Origin: Burkholderia aenigmatica
GTDB lineage: Bacteria > Pseudomonadota > Gammaproteobacteria > Burkholderiales > Burkholderiaceae
Assembly: GCF_902499175.1 (NCBI RefSeq)
Contig: NZ_CABVQC010000009.1
Coordinates: 109,669-173,668, forward strand
Direction: 5' to 3'
Length of the DNA stretch: 64,000 bases
The notes under the pieces were generated by a model that ran no database searches, was not told the DNA's origin, and saw only the letters and a program-made list of their open reading frames with translations. The position numbers and the translations under genes were made by a program. Every line of letters starts with the position of its first letter. The first letter of the stretch is position 1. This document shows positions 25,004-33,374 of this stretch, piece by piece.

Positions 25004-26302
25004 ATGAAACGCAAGTCCCTGTTTGCACTCTCGGCCGTCGCGATCGTCGCGGCTGCCGCCCTCGTGCCGGTCCTGTGGCCGGGCAACGACACGCTGCACG
25101 GCGCTTCCGCCGTCGCGGCCACGCCGGCCGACCAGGCCGCGCTGATCAAGAAGGGCGAATACCTCGCGCGCGTCGGCGACTGTATCGCGTGCCACACCGT
25201 GCGCGGCGGCAAGTCGTTCGCGGGCGGCCTGCCGATGGCGACGCCGTTCGGCACGATGTACACGCCGAACATCACGCCGGACGACAAGGATGGCATCGGC
25301 AAGTGGACGTCGGACGACTTCTACCGCGCGATGCACACCGGCCGTTCGAAGGATGGCAGCCTGCTGTACCCGGGCTTCCCGTTCGCGAGCTACACGAAGG
25401 TCACGCGTGCGGATTCCGACGCGATCTACGCGTACCTGCGCTCGGTCGCGCCGGTATCGGTGCCGAGCCGTCCGCATGAACTGAAGTTCCCGTTCAACAA
25501 CCGCAACCTGCTGATCGGCTGGCGCACGCTGTTCTTCAAGGAAGGCGAGTACAAGCCGGATCCGACCAAGTCGGTTGAATGGAACCGCGGCGCGTACCTC
25601 GTCGAAGGCCTCGGCCACTGCTCGATGTGCCACACGTCGATCAACATGATGGGCGGCCCGGTGAGCTCGGCAGCCTTCGCGGGCGGCCTGATTCCGCTGC
25701 AGAACTGGTATGCGCCGTCGCTGACGAACGACAAGGAACTCGGCCTCGGCGACTGGCACGTTGAAGAGCTCTCCAACCTGCTGCAGGCCGGCGTGTCGAA
25801 CAAGGGCGCCGTGTTCGGCCCGATGGCGGACGTCGTGCACAACAGCCTCCAGTACATGAACGACGAAGATACGCGCGCGATGTCGACGTATCTGAAGTCG
25901 ATCCCGCAGAAGGCTGAAGCGCCGAAGAACATGCAGTACGAGCCGTCGAAGCAGTTCGGCAACGCGCTGTTCGACCAGGGCAAGAAGATCTACGCGGACA
26001 ACTGCGCGACCTGCCACGCCGCAACCGGCGCAGGCAAGCCGCCGGCGTATCCGCCGCTCGCGGGCAACCATTCGATCGTGATGGAATCGGCAGTCAACCC
26101 GATCCGCATGGTGCTGAACGGTGGCTATCCGCCGAGCACGTTCAAGAATCCGCGTCCGTACGGGATGCCGCCGTTCGCACAGTCGCTGTCGAACCAGGAA
26201 GTTGCGGCGGTCGTCACGTATATCCGGATGTCGTGGGGCAACAACGGTACGCCGATCTCGCCGCAACAGGTGAGCGACCTGCGTTCCGCGCCGCTCGACT
26301 AA
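25004..26302 (+). CDS. tri-heme cytochrome c, dehydrogenase cytochrome-subunit type
   Basis: Membrane-associated or periplasmic cytochrome of 432 residues with an N-terminal signal/anchor (KSLFALSAVAIVAAAALVPV) and three CxxCH haem sites: CIACH (about residue 62), CSMCH (about 207) and CATCH (about 333). This three-haem architecture is that of the cytochrome subunit of membrane alcohol, aldehyde, gluconate and related dehydrogenases, which passes electrons to ubiquinone. No flavoprotein or PQQ subunit is adjacent, so the partner must be elsewhere. Co-directional with the c4-like gene and followed by a strong terminator. Confidence 0.92.
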   Translation: MKRKSLFALSAVAIVAAAALVPVLWPGNDTLHGASAVAATPADQAALIKKGEYLARVGDCIACHTVRGGKSFAGGLPMATPFGTMYTPNITPDDKDGIGKWTSDDFYRAMHTGRSKDGSLLYPGFPFASYTKVTRADSDAIYAYLRSVAPVSVPSRPHELKFPFNNRNLLIGWRTLFFKEGEYKPDPTKSVEWNRGAYLVEGLGHCSMCHTSINMMGGPVSSAAFAGGLIPLQNWYAPSLTNDKELGLGDWHVEELSNLLQAGVSNKGAVFGPMADVVHNSLQYMNDEDTRAMSTYLKSIPQKAEAPKNMQYEPSKQFGNALFDQGKKIYADNCATCHAATGAGKPPAYPPLAGNHSIVMESAVNPIRMVLNGGYPPSTFKNPRPYGMPPFAQSLSNQEVAAVVTYIRMSWGNNGTPISPQQVSDLRSAPLD

Positions 26303-26321
26303 GAAGCGGCTGACACAAACG

Positions 26322-26357
26322 GGGCGCGGCTGCGGGAAACCGCGGCCGCGCCCTTTT
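26322..26357 (+). terminator. intrinsic terminator of the cytochrome operon
   Basis: A 14-bp stem with one G-T pair (GGGCGCGGCTGCGG / CCGCGGCCGCGCCC), loop GAAA, then TTTT, 20 bases after the stop codon. Confidence 0.92.
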
Positions 26358-26429
26358 GCATTTTGCGATGTCACCTCCCGCGCGGGCCGCGCGAGACGTC
26401 GCCGATCATAAAACTGAAGAGTGGTATCT

Positions 26430-27884
26430 ATGTCTTTCGAATCTCTCGGCTTGGCCGAACCGCTGGTCAAGGCGGTCAACGAGCTCGGCTACACGTCGCC
26501 GACCCCGATCCAGCAGCAGGCGATCCCGGCCGTCCTCGGCGGCGGCGACCTGCTCGCCGGCGCGCAGACGGGCACCGGCAAGACCGCCGGCTTCACGCTG
26601 CCGATCCTGCAACGCCTGCATACGTTCTACGCCGAGCATCGCGGCGCGAAACGCGCGGTGCGCGCACTGATCCTCACGCCGACGCGCGAACTCGCCGCCC
26701 AGGTCGAGGAAAGCGTCCGTGCGTACAGCAAATACCTGAAGCTGCGCTCGACCGTGATGTTCGGCGGCGTCAGCATCAATCCGCAGATCGATGCGCTCAA
26801 GCGCGGCGTCGACATCGTCGTCGCGACGCCGGGCCGCCTGCTCGACCACATGCAGCAGAAGACGATCGACCTGTCGGATCTCGACATCCTCGTGCTCGAT
26901 GAAGCCGACCGGATGCTCGACATGGGCTTCATCCACGACATCAAGCGCGTGCTCGCGAAGCTGCCGCCGCAGCGCCAGAACCTGTTGTTCTCGGCCACCT
27001 TCTCCGATGAGATCAAGGCGCTCGCCGACAGCCTGCTCGACTCGCCCGCGCTGATCGAAGTCGCCCGCCGCAACACGACCGCCGAAAGCGTCGCGCAGAA
27101 GATCCACCCGGTCGACCGCGATCGCAAGCGCGAACTGCTCACGCACCTGATCCGCGAACACAACTGGTTCCAGGTGCTCGTGTTCACGCGCACGAAGCAC
27201 GGCGCGAACCGGCTTGCCGAGCAGCTGACGAAGGACGGCATCAGCGCGATGGCGATCCACGGCAACAAGAGCCAGTCGGCCCGCACGCGCGCGCTGGCGG
27301 AGTTCAAGAACAGCACGCTGCAGGTGCTCGTCGCGACCGATATCGCCGCGCGCGGGATCGACATCGACCAGTTGCCGCACGTCGTCAACTTCGACCTGCC
27401 GAACGTGCCGGAAGACTACGTGCACCGGATCGGCCGCACGGGCCGCGCGGGCGCGACCGGCGAAGCCGTGTCGCTCGTGTGCGTCGACGAAAAGCAACTG
27501 CTGCGCGACATCGAGCGGCTGATCAAGCGCGAGATTCCGCAGGAAGTGATCGCGGGCTTCACACCCGATCCGAACGCGAAGCCGGAGCCGATCCAGCAGC
27601 GCCGCGGCCAGCAGCAACCGCGCGGCGGTGGCGGTGGTGGCGGCGGCGGCAATCGCCAGCCGCGTGCAGGCGGCTCAGGCCAGCCGGCCGCGAAACGCGA
27701 TGGCAACGCGCAACCGAAGGCTTCTCAGCAGAAGGCCGCGAAGCCACGCACGCAAGGGCAAGGCGGCGCCGGCGGCAGCGGCGGACGTCCGGCCGGCGGC
27801 GGCAACAGCGCACGCCCGGCGAGCGGCAATGCCGCGCACCCGAACCGCAACCGTTCGTCGCGCAGCGGCCAGCGCGGTCACTGA
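26430..27884 (+). CDS. rhlE: DEAD-box ATP-dependent RNA helicase RhlE
   Basis: RNA helicase of 484 residues for ribosome assembly and RNA turnover, often cold-induced. Helicase domain 1 has the Q motif ([14 protein letters not shown]), Walker A AQTGTGKT at 45-52, [12 protein letters not shown] at 157-160 and SAT; domain 2 has ARGIDI and [10 protein letters not shown]. The C-terminal 100 residues are a basic, glycine-rich tail (a run of nine glycines) as in other RhlE proteins and probably bind RNA. Start: MSFESLGL is the family start; an in-frame GTG three codons earlier is possible. Its 3' end overlaps the convergent downstream gene by 7 bases. Confidence 0.95.
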   Translation: MSFESLGLAEPLVKAVNELGYTSPTPIQQQAIPAVLGGGDLLAGAQTGTGKTAGFTLPILQRLHTFYAEHRGAKRAVRALILTPTRELAAQVEESVRAYSKYLKLRSTVMFGGVSINPQIDALKRGVDIVVATPGRLLDHMQQKTIDLSDLDILVLDEADRMLDMGFIHDIKRVLAKLPPQRQNLLFSATFSDEIKALADSLLDSPALIEVARRNTTAESVAQKIHPVDRDRKRELLTHLIREHNWFQVLVFTRTKHGANRLAEQLTKDGISAMAIHGNKSQSARTRALAEFKNSTLQVLVATDIAARGIDIDQLPHVVNFDLPNVPEDYVHRIGRTGRAGATGEAVSLVCVDEKQLLRDIERLIKREIPQEVIAGFTPDPNAKPEPIQQRRGQQQPRGGGGGGGGGNRQPRAGGSGQPAAKRDGNAQPKASQQKAAKPRTQGQGGAGGSGGRPAGGGNSARPASGNAAHPNRNRSSRSGQRGH

Positions 27885-28384
27885 AGCCGCGCGGCCGCGC
27901 GCCGCAGGTGCTCGACCTGGCGTTGCCAGCGCGCGAGCACCGCGGTGCGCTCCCCTTCCAGCGTGAACGTGACGCCTGTCGCGAGACGCGCATAGCCGAC
28001 CCGCTGCGCATCGCCGTGCGCGATCGTCGCAGCGAATCCGGCCAGTCCGCCGAAGTCTCCTTCGAGCGGCGCCATCCTCAATTGCGCCTGAAAGAACGCA
28101 CCGTCCGCGACGAGCGTCAACGCGGCCGTACGCCGTTGCGCGATCGCGCGCGCCGCACGCGATTGCGGCCAGAGCGCCAGCAGCAGCGTGCGCGCATCGT
28201 GCGCGTAGATCTCGCCGACGCCGAGCAGTGTCGTGCGCAACTGGCCATCGTCGGTTGCGACGATCAGCGAGGCGGCGACGTCGGCATGACGCTCGAGCGC
28301 GGTGCCGTCGAACAGCGAGACGACGGCCGGCGGCCACGCATCGAACGTCCATTGTTCGAGCGCGTGGCGATGGGTATCGGTCAT
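27878..28384 (-). CDS. hypothetical protein, possible FMN-binding split-barrel
   Basis: Protein of 168 residues that I cannot assign with confidence. It is soluble, with no signal peptide. The pattern of short strands ([38 protein letters not shown], then [16 protein letters not shown]) recalls pyridoxamine 5'-phosphate oxidase-like FMN barrels, but no flavin-binding residues can be pointed to. Convergent with rhlE, with a 7-base overlap of the coding ends. Confidence 0.65.
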   Translation of the reverse strand: MTDTHRHALEQWTFDAWPPAVVSLFDGTALERHADVAASLIVATDDGQLRTTLLGVGEIYAHDARTLLLALWPQSRAARAIAQRRTAALTLVADGAFFQAQLRMAPLEGDFGGLAGFAATIAHGDAQRVGYARLATGVTFTLEGERTAVLARWQRQVEHLRRAAARLQ

Positions 28385-28454
28385 GATGGCGTGGCCCCGG
28401 TGGAAAGCGGATGAAGACCCCGCAGCATACGCGCGTCGGGCCGCGCCGCGGCGA

Positions 28455-29282
28455 TCAGCGCAGGAACACGTGCCGCGTGATCTTGGTGAGCGGATAGTGG
28501 ACGCCCGGCTGGATCTTCGCGGGCAGGTCGAGCGGCTTGAGCAGCATCTTCACGCACATGTCGGCCGACAGGTTGCGCCGCACGAGCTTGCTGATGCGCG
28601 CGGCGCGCTCGCGGTTGTACTGGCTGTCGCCGACACGATCCGGATAGCGGACCGCGAACACGTGGCGCAGCGCGATCTCGGAATCCTCGTTCTTGATTTC
28701 CATCACGCGGCGGGCCAGCGCGCCGAGCACCGCGAGCCGGCCATTGCCTTCGAGCTGGTTGTACTTCTTGAAGAACTTGAAGAAGTGCTTGTAATGACGC
28801 ACTTCGTCCGTGCGGATGTTGTCGGTGATTTCCTTCAGCACGGGCTCGTCCGAGCATTCGTTGATCGCGCGATAGAGCGTGGCCGTGCCCGTCTCGACGA
28901 CGCAGCGCGCGACCATCTCGAGCGCACGGGTCTTCTCGAACGCCTCGACCTTGCAGGTCTTCGAATACTCGGCGAAGAAATTCGCGAACGCGGTGTCCCA
29001 GTCGAACTCCGGCCACACGTGCGCGATGTACGCCTTCAGCGCGCGCCCGTGCTGCAATTCTTCGTGCTCCCATGCATTGTTGAGCCATGCGGAGACTTCC
29101 GGATCGTCGTTGAAGAACTGGCTCAGATTGCTCGTGTAGAGATCCGAGCCGCTTTCGATGAACGACGACGCGCACAGCAACAGCAACAGATCCTCGTTCG
29201 CGGCGGCACGCTGACGATCGATCCGGTTCAGATCGATGTCCTCGATGCGCCACGGCATCACATGCGTCGTTTTGGTGTCCAT
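28455..29282 (-). CDS. ferritin-like di-iron protein
   Basis: Cytoplasmic protein of 275 residues with a ferritin-like four-helix bundle in the central part. Candidate di-iron ligands are in AWEHEELQHGR and TDEVRHYKHFFK, both ExxH, with other glutamates in FIESGSDLY and VVETGTATLY. The family is mostly uncharacterised; an oxidase or iron-related role is possible. The C-terminal 80 residues are basic and lie beyond the bundle. A single gene by spacing; a TATATA element at about 29370, read on the minus strand, could be its -10. Confidence 0.8.
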   Translation of the reverse strand: MDTKTTHVMPWRIEDIDLNRIDRQRAAANEDLLLLLCASSFIESGSDLYTSNLSQFFNDDPEVSAWLNNAWEHEELQHGRALKAYIAHVWPEFDWDTAFANFFAEYSKTCKVEAFEKTRALEMVARCVVETGTATLYRAINECSDEPVLKEITDNIRTDEVRHYKHFFKFFKKYNQLEGNGRLAVLGALARRVMEIKNEDSEIALRHVFAVRYPDRVGDSQYNRERAARISKLVRRNLSADMCVKMLLKPLDLPAKIQPGVHYPLTKITRHVFLR

Positions 29283-29608
29283 GGTGGTGCGCTCCCAGTC
29301 GTCGCGCGGGGGCCGGCCCATGCCTTCGGCACAGGCGCCAACCGTCCCGCAGGCGGCGTTTTACTTGCGTTATATAGTGGATTGGTCCGGCCGAACCATG
29401 CTGGCATCTTAGCCGGACTTTGATGTTCGTGCTCCAAGCACTGACCATACCCGACGAGCGCAGTTCCACGCCGTCTGTTGCCGTTGGTTAGACGAGTCCT
29501 TCAAACCGCTTGCGCCCGCTCGCCGATACGGCCGCGGCAAACGAAACGGGCGGCCGTTCGGCCGCCCGTGAAGCGCAGGAAATGCCGGCGAAAGCCGGCA
29601 GCAATCCG
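29283..29608. other. 326-base intergenic region
   Basis: Holds the putative promoter of the ferritin-like gene (TATATA near 29370) and two hairpins at its right end that serve the minus-strand gamma-glutamyltransferase gene. No coding sequence is supported. Confidence 0.5.
29540..29600 (-). terminator. double-hairpin terminator of gamma-glutamyltransferase
   Basis: Reading on the minus strand from the ggt stop: hairpin TGCCGGC-TTTC-GCCGGCA followed by TTTCC, then a 10-bp stem ACGGGCGGCC / GGCCGCCCGT with a 4-nt loop followed by TTCGTTT. Confidence 0.8.
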
Positions 29609-31249
29609 TCAGAAACCCGCTGCCAGACCGTCGCGCCGGCTGTCGCTCGCGGCCACGTAGCCGCGTTCGCGATCATCGCGATCGAGACGCCAGATGAACT
29701 GCCCCGAACCGAAATCCATGTAAGGATCGTCGATCGACTTGATCGTATGGCCGCGTGCGGCCAGTGCCTCGACGGTCGCGCGATTCATCGTCGCTTCGAC
29801 GTCCAGCGTGAAGTCGCGATTGACCTTCCAGCGCGGCGCATCGCAGGCAGCCTGCGGTTGCTGCCCGTAGCCGAGCATTCGCACGACGGTCTGCAGGTGC
29901 CCTTGCGGCTGCATGTCGCCGCCCATCACGCCGAAGCTCATCACGGCCTCGGTGCGGCCGTCGACCTCCTCGGTGACGAACGCCGGAATGATCGTGTGAA
30001 ACGGCCGCTTGCCGCCCGCGACGACGTTCGGCGAAGCCGGGTCCATCGAGAAGCCGTGCCCGCGGTTCTGCAGCGCGATGCCGGTGCCGGGCACGACGAG
30101 CCCCGAGCCGAAGCCCATGTAGTTCGACTGGATGAAGCTCACCATCATCCCGCGCTCGTCGGCCGCCGACAGGTAGACCGTGCCGCCCGAATGCGGCCGG
30201 CCGGCGCCGAAGTGCGTCGCGCGCGCGGGATCGATCAGCTTCGCGCGTTCGGCGAGATATGCGTCGTCGAGCATCTGCTCGGGCGTGACGTCCATCGCGC
30301 GCGGATCGGCGACATAACGATAGACATCGGCGAACGCGAGCTTCATCGCTTCGATCTGCAGATGCTGCGAGTCGACCGAATCGACTGGCCATTCGGTCAG
30401 GCCCGCGTGCTCGGCGATCCCGAGTGCGATCAGCGCGGCGATGCCCTGCCCGTTCGGTGGAATCTCGTGGATCGTGTGGCGGCCGAAGCGCTTGCCGATC
30501 GGTTCGACCCATTCGGGCCGGTAGGCGTGCAGGTCGGCGGCGCTCAGCGCGCCACCGCCTTCGCGGGAGAACGCGGCGATGCGCTCGGCGAGCGCGCCCT
30601 CGTAGAACGCGCGGGCGCCCTCCTTCTGCAGTGTGCGCAACGTCTGCGCATGGCCCGGCAGACACATGCGCTCACCCACCTGCGGTGCGCGGCCGTGCGG
30701 CATGAAGGTGTCCGCGAAACCCGGCAGCCCCTTGAGTTCCGGCACCGCGGCCGCCCACTTGTGCGCAACGATCGGCGGCACCGCATAGCCGCGCTCCGCG
30801 ATCTCGATCGCCGGTTCGAGCAGGTCCGCGAACGGCAGCGAACCGAATTTCGCATGCAGCGCCTCCCAGCCCGCGATCACGCCCGGCACGGTGACGGTAT
30901 CCCAGCCGCGCGTCGGTTTGTTCGCGATGCCGTTGCCCGCCTCGCCATGGCGCTGGCGGAAATAGTCGACGTTCCATGCGGTCGGCGCGACACCCGACGC
31001 GTTCAGCCCGGACAGCCGCTCGCCGTCCCACACGAGCGCAAATGCGTCGCCGCCGAGCCCGCACGACACGGGCTCGACGACCGTGAGCGCGGCCGCGGCG
31101 GCCAGGGCCGCGTCGACCGCGTTGCCGCCCTTCCACAGCATCCGGAGGCCGGCCTGCGCGGCGAGCGGGTGCGACGTCGACACGACGTTGCGCGCGAACA
31201 CCGGAATACGGGTCGTCGGATACGGGTTGTGCCAGTTGAAGCCAGTCAT
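29609..31249 (-). CDS. ggt: gamma-glutamyltransferase family protein
   Basis: Ntn-hydrolase of 546 residues that self-cleaves into two chains and transfers or hydrolyses gamma-glutamyl groups. The large-chain motif NVVSTSHPLAAQAGLRMLWK is present, and the processing/nucleophile threonine is T357 in HSGGTVYLSAAD, with GFGSGLVV and PNVVAGGKRPFHTIIPA following. There is no signal peptide in the chosen start, unlike E. coli Ggt, so this is probably a cytoplasmic paralogue acting on an unusual gamma-glutamyl compound. Divergent from glpR across 222 bases, with no evident functional link. Confidence 0.92.
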   Translation of the reverse strand: MTGFNWHNPYPTTRIPVFARNVVSTSHPLAAQAGLRMLWKGGNAVDAALAAAAALTVVEPVSCGLGGDAFALVWDGERLSGLNASGVAPTAWNVDYFRQRHGEAGNGIANKPTRGWDTVTVPGVIAGWEALHAKFGSLPFADLLEPAIEIAERGYAVPPIVAHKWAAAVPELKGLPGFADTFMPHGRAPQVGERMCLPGHAQTLRTLQKEGARAFYEGALAERIAAFSREGGGALSAADLHAYRPEWVEPIGKRFGRHTIHEIPPNGQGIAALIALGIAEHAGLTEWPVDSVDSQHLQIEAMKLAFADVYRYVADPRAMDVTPEQMLDDAYLAERAKLIDPARATHFGAGRPHSGGTVYLSAADERGMMVSFIQSNYMGFGSGLVVPGTGIALQNRGHGFSMDPASPNVVAGGKRPFHTIIPAFVTEEVDGRTEAVMSFGVMGGDMQPQGHLQTVVRMLGYGQQPQAACDAPRWKVNRDFTLDVEATMNRATVEALAARGHTIKSIDDPYMDFGSGQFIWRLDRDDRERGYVAASDSRRDGLAAGF

Positions 31250-31471
31250 CGGTTCCACCTCGTCGAAAGCTGAATGAACGCGCCGGACGCGCACCCGCGT
31301 GCGCGCGCAATCCGCCATTGCAGCGCGATCGGCGCAATCGCACAAATTCATTTGTTACATCAATCCATGCAGTTTCCGCATGAATATCGGGCAACCGTGC
31401 CGGCCGGGCCGGCCTAACGCCGTTGCCGCCCTTACAATACCCGCTCCGTCTCACGACACGACCATCGAGCC

Positions 31472-32251
31472 ATGACCCGAGATCCCCGCCTCACCCTCAA
31501 CGCGCGCCAGCAGGAATTGCTCGAATGGGTGCAGCGCGACGGCTTCGTGACCGTCGACGATCTCGCCGCGCACTTCGCGGTGACGCCGCAGACGATCCGC
31601 CGCGACGTGAACTGGCTCGCCGACCTGAACCTGCTGCGCCGCTACCATGGCGGCGCGAGCCTGCCGACCAGCTCGGAGAACGTGTCGTACACGGCGCGCC
31701 AGCGGATGTTCCACGACGAGAAGCGGCGCATCGCGGCGCTCGCGGCGTCGCACATTCCCGACCAGGCATCGCTGTTCATCAACCTCGGCACGACCACCGA
31801 GGAAGTCGCGCGCGCGCTGAACCGTCACCACGGGCTGCACGTGATCACGAACAACCTGAACGTCGCGTCGATGATGAGCGGCTACCCCGACTGCGAGGTG
31901 CTGATCACGGGCGGCATCGTGCGGCCGTGGGACAAGGGGATCGTCGGCGAACTCGCGATCGACTTCATCCGCCAGTTCAAGGTCGACTACGCGATCATCG
32001 GTACGTCGGCGATCGAGGCCGACGGCACGCTGCGCGACTTCGACACGCGCGAGGTGCGTGTGGCCGAGGCGATCATGCAGCATGCGCGCACCGTCTATCT
32101 CGTGACCGACCATTCGAAGGTCGGTCGCCCCGCGCTGGTGCGCCAGGGGCATTTGAGCCAGGTGCACGCACTGTTCACCGACAAGCCGCTGCCGCCCGAG
32201 ATGGCCGACACCGTTGCGGCTGCGGGTACCCAGGTGTACGTCGCGGAGTGA
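31472..32251 (+). CDS. glpR: DeoR-family repressor of glycerol metabolism
   Basis: DeoR-type regulator of 259 residues. The N-terminal HTH (about 8-60) reads ARQQELLEWVQRDGFVTVDD then VTPQTIRRDVNWLADLNLLR, and the sugar-phosphate-binding domain contains LFINLGTTTEEVARAL and VTDHSKVGR. The sequence is GlpR-like; GlpR represses glp genes and is released by glycerol 3-phosphate. Downstream, after two small genes, lie glpD, glpK and glpF, its expected targets. Confidence 0.93.
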   Translation: MTRDPRLTLNARQQELLEWVQRDGFVTVDDLAAHFAVTPQTIRRDVNWLADLNLLRRYHGGASLPTSSENVSYTARQRMFHDEKRRIAALAASHIPDQASLFINLGTTTEEVARALNRHHGLHVITNNLNVASMMSGYPDCEVLITGGIVRPWDKGIVGELAIDFIRQFKVDYAIIGTSAIEADGTLRDFDTREVRVAEAIMQHARTVYLVTDHSKVGRPALVRQGHLSQVHALFTDKPLPPEMADTVAAAGTQVYVAE

Positions 32252-32554
32252 TGGCTCCGATGCTGCACCGCACCTGAAACTTCAAGTGAAATCAAGAAGT
32301 TGGCGTCGCAAGCAAACCGCTTGCGCGCGGCCGGGCTGTCAAACGGAAAATTAACGGGGCACGATTTGTCGTTGCCTGCGCGCTCGACTAGACTCCAGTT
32401 CCCCGGCCCGTTCGGCCGTTCCGCCTGTGCCAGGGCGCGGACGAATGACATGGCCGGCGAATGCAGCTTTTCCCCCCAAGCCATACCCCGCTGGGTATCG
32501 CGCGTCGGCTTTTGCGCCGGCCGCGCGGGCTGACTGGTCGCCATGGAGAGAACG

Positions 32555-32752
32555 ATGCTGAGTCCGCATGAATTCGCCACGCTATTGCTTGTGAAGGACG
32601 CTCCCGATCAAACCAACATGGATCGGGACGAAATCGACGCACTGCTCGAACAGCAGCTCGTCCGTCTGGAAGGACTCGGGTCGGGGCGCAAATACTGCGT
32701 GACCGAAACCGGCGACGCCGCGCTGCGATCCATCAAATACCGCTATTCGTAA
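32555..32752 (+). CDS. small conserved-looking hypothetical protein
   Basis: Protein of 65 residues starting MLSPHEFATLLLVKDAPDQT and ending RKYCVTETGDAALRSIKYRY. The C-terminal part resembles the wing of a small winged-helix protein (L-x-G-x-G-RKYxVTETGxAAL, as in MarR or PadR proteins), but it is too short for a firm call. The start chosen has GGAGAG 4 bases upstream; an ATG 12 bases earlier (32543) overlaps that site. It is preceded by a 300-base gap after glpR with no recognisable feature. Confidence 0.65.
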   Translation: MLSPHEFATLLLVKDAPDQTNMDRDEIDALLEQQLVRLEGLGSGRKYCVTETGDAALRSIKYRYS

Positions 32753-32843
32753 AACCACACCGCTCCTGACCTGACCGCGCCGCCCGCATGCCGGGCCGCG
32801 CGGCCATTCCCGCTTCCCTGCCGCCGCCCCACCGCAGCCTGCT

Positions 32844-33212
32844 TCAGCCGCCGCGCAGCGTCGGATCGACCGCCGCCCGCCAGCTGATGGCCTGCGCGCG
32901 CGCACCGTTGAAGTAGGCGATCCAGCCGGCGCGCGTCGCCGCGTCGGGCGCCGCATAGTGCGTCGAAAGTTCGTTTACGAACGCACAATAGTTCGCTTCG
33001 GTCAGCCCGCGATACCGCTTCGCCACGTACGCGTCGTACAGCGTCGAATAGACCGGCTGCGCATCCGCGCCCCAGTCCCGCGCCGTGCCGCCGCACGACG
33101 TCTGCAGGTCGACGAACGACGGCGCCCGCCAGTTGCCGGTAAGCGGCGGCGTGCCGGCACTGCAGCCCGCCAGAAGGACGGCGCACACGCCGGCCCACAT
33201 CCCAATACGCAT
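32844..33212 (-). CDS. small putative lipoprotein
   Basis: Protein of 122 residues with a lipoprotein signal peptide: MRIGMWAGVCAVLLAGCSAG, lipobox LAGC with Cys17. The mature part contains DLQTSCGGTARDWGADAQPV and a helical C-terminus. No function can be assigned. It lies on the minus strand inside the glycerol cluster, divergent from glpD. Confidence 0.72.
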   Translation of the reverse strand: MRIGMWAGVCAVLLAGCSAGTPPLTGNWRAPSFVDLQTSCGGTARDWGADAQPVYSTLYDAYVAKRYRGLTEANYCAFVNELSTHYAAPDAATRAGWIAYFNGARAQAISWRAAVDPTLRGG

Positions 33213-33284
33213 GATTCACCTCGCGAAACGGTCGATTCCGCCAGTATCGTCCGGGATCGCGCCGTGCGCTACTGGCCCCGCTTT

Positions 33285-33335
33285 TTCGAACTTTACTTTT
33301 TCGATTTCGTTCGTTAAATTTCGAATTCGAACATT
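33285..33335. promoter_or_regulatory. candidate GlpR operator region upstream of glpD
   Basis: An AT-rich stretch in a GC-rich genome with repeated TTCG/CGAA half sites, ending in a perfect 12-base palindrome TTCGAATTCGAA (33320-33331). E. coli GlpR binds TTCG-containing inverted repeats, so this is the natural GlpR target, 40-90 bases upstream of the glpD start. Confidence 0.55.
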
Positions 33336-33374
33336 TTCTGTTCACCCATTTCCCTCAGACGATAAGGACAGCAG

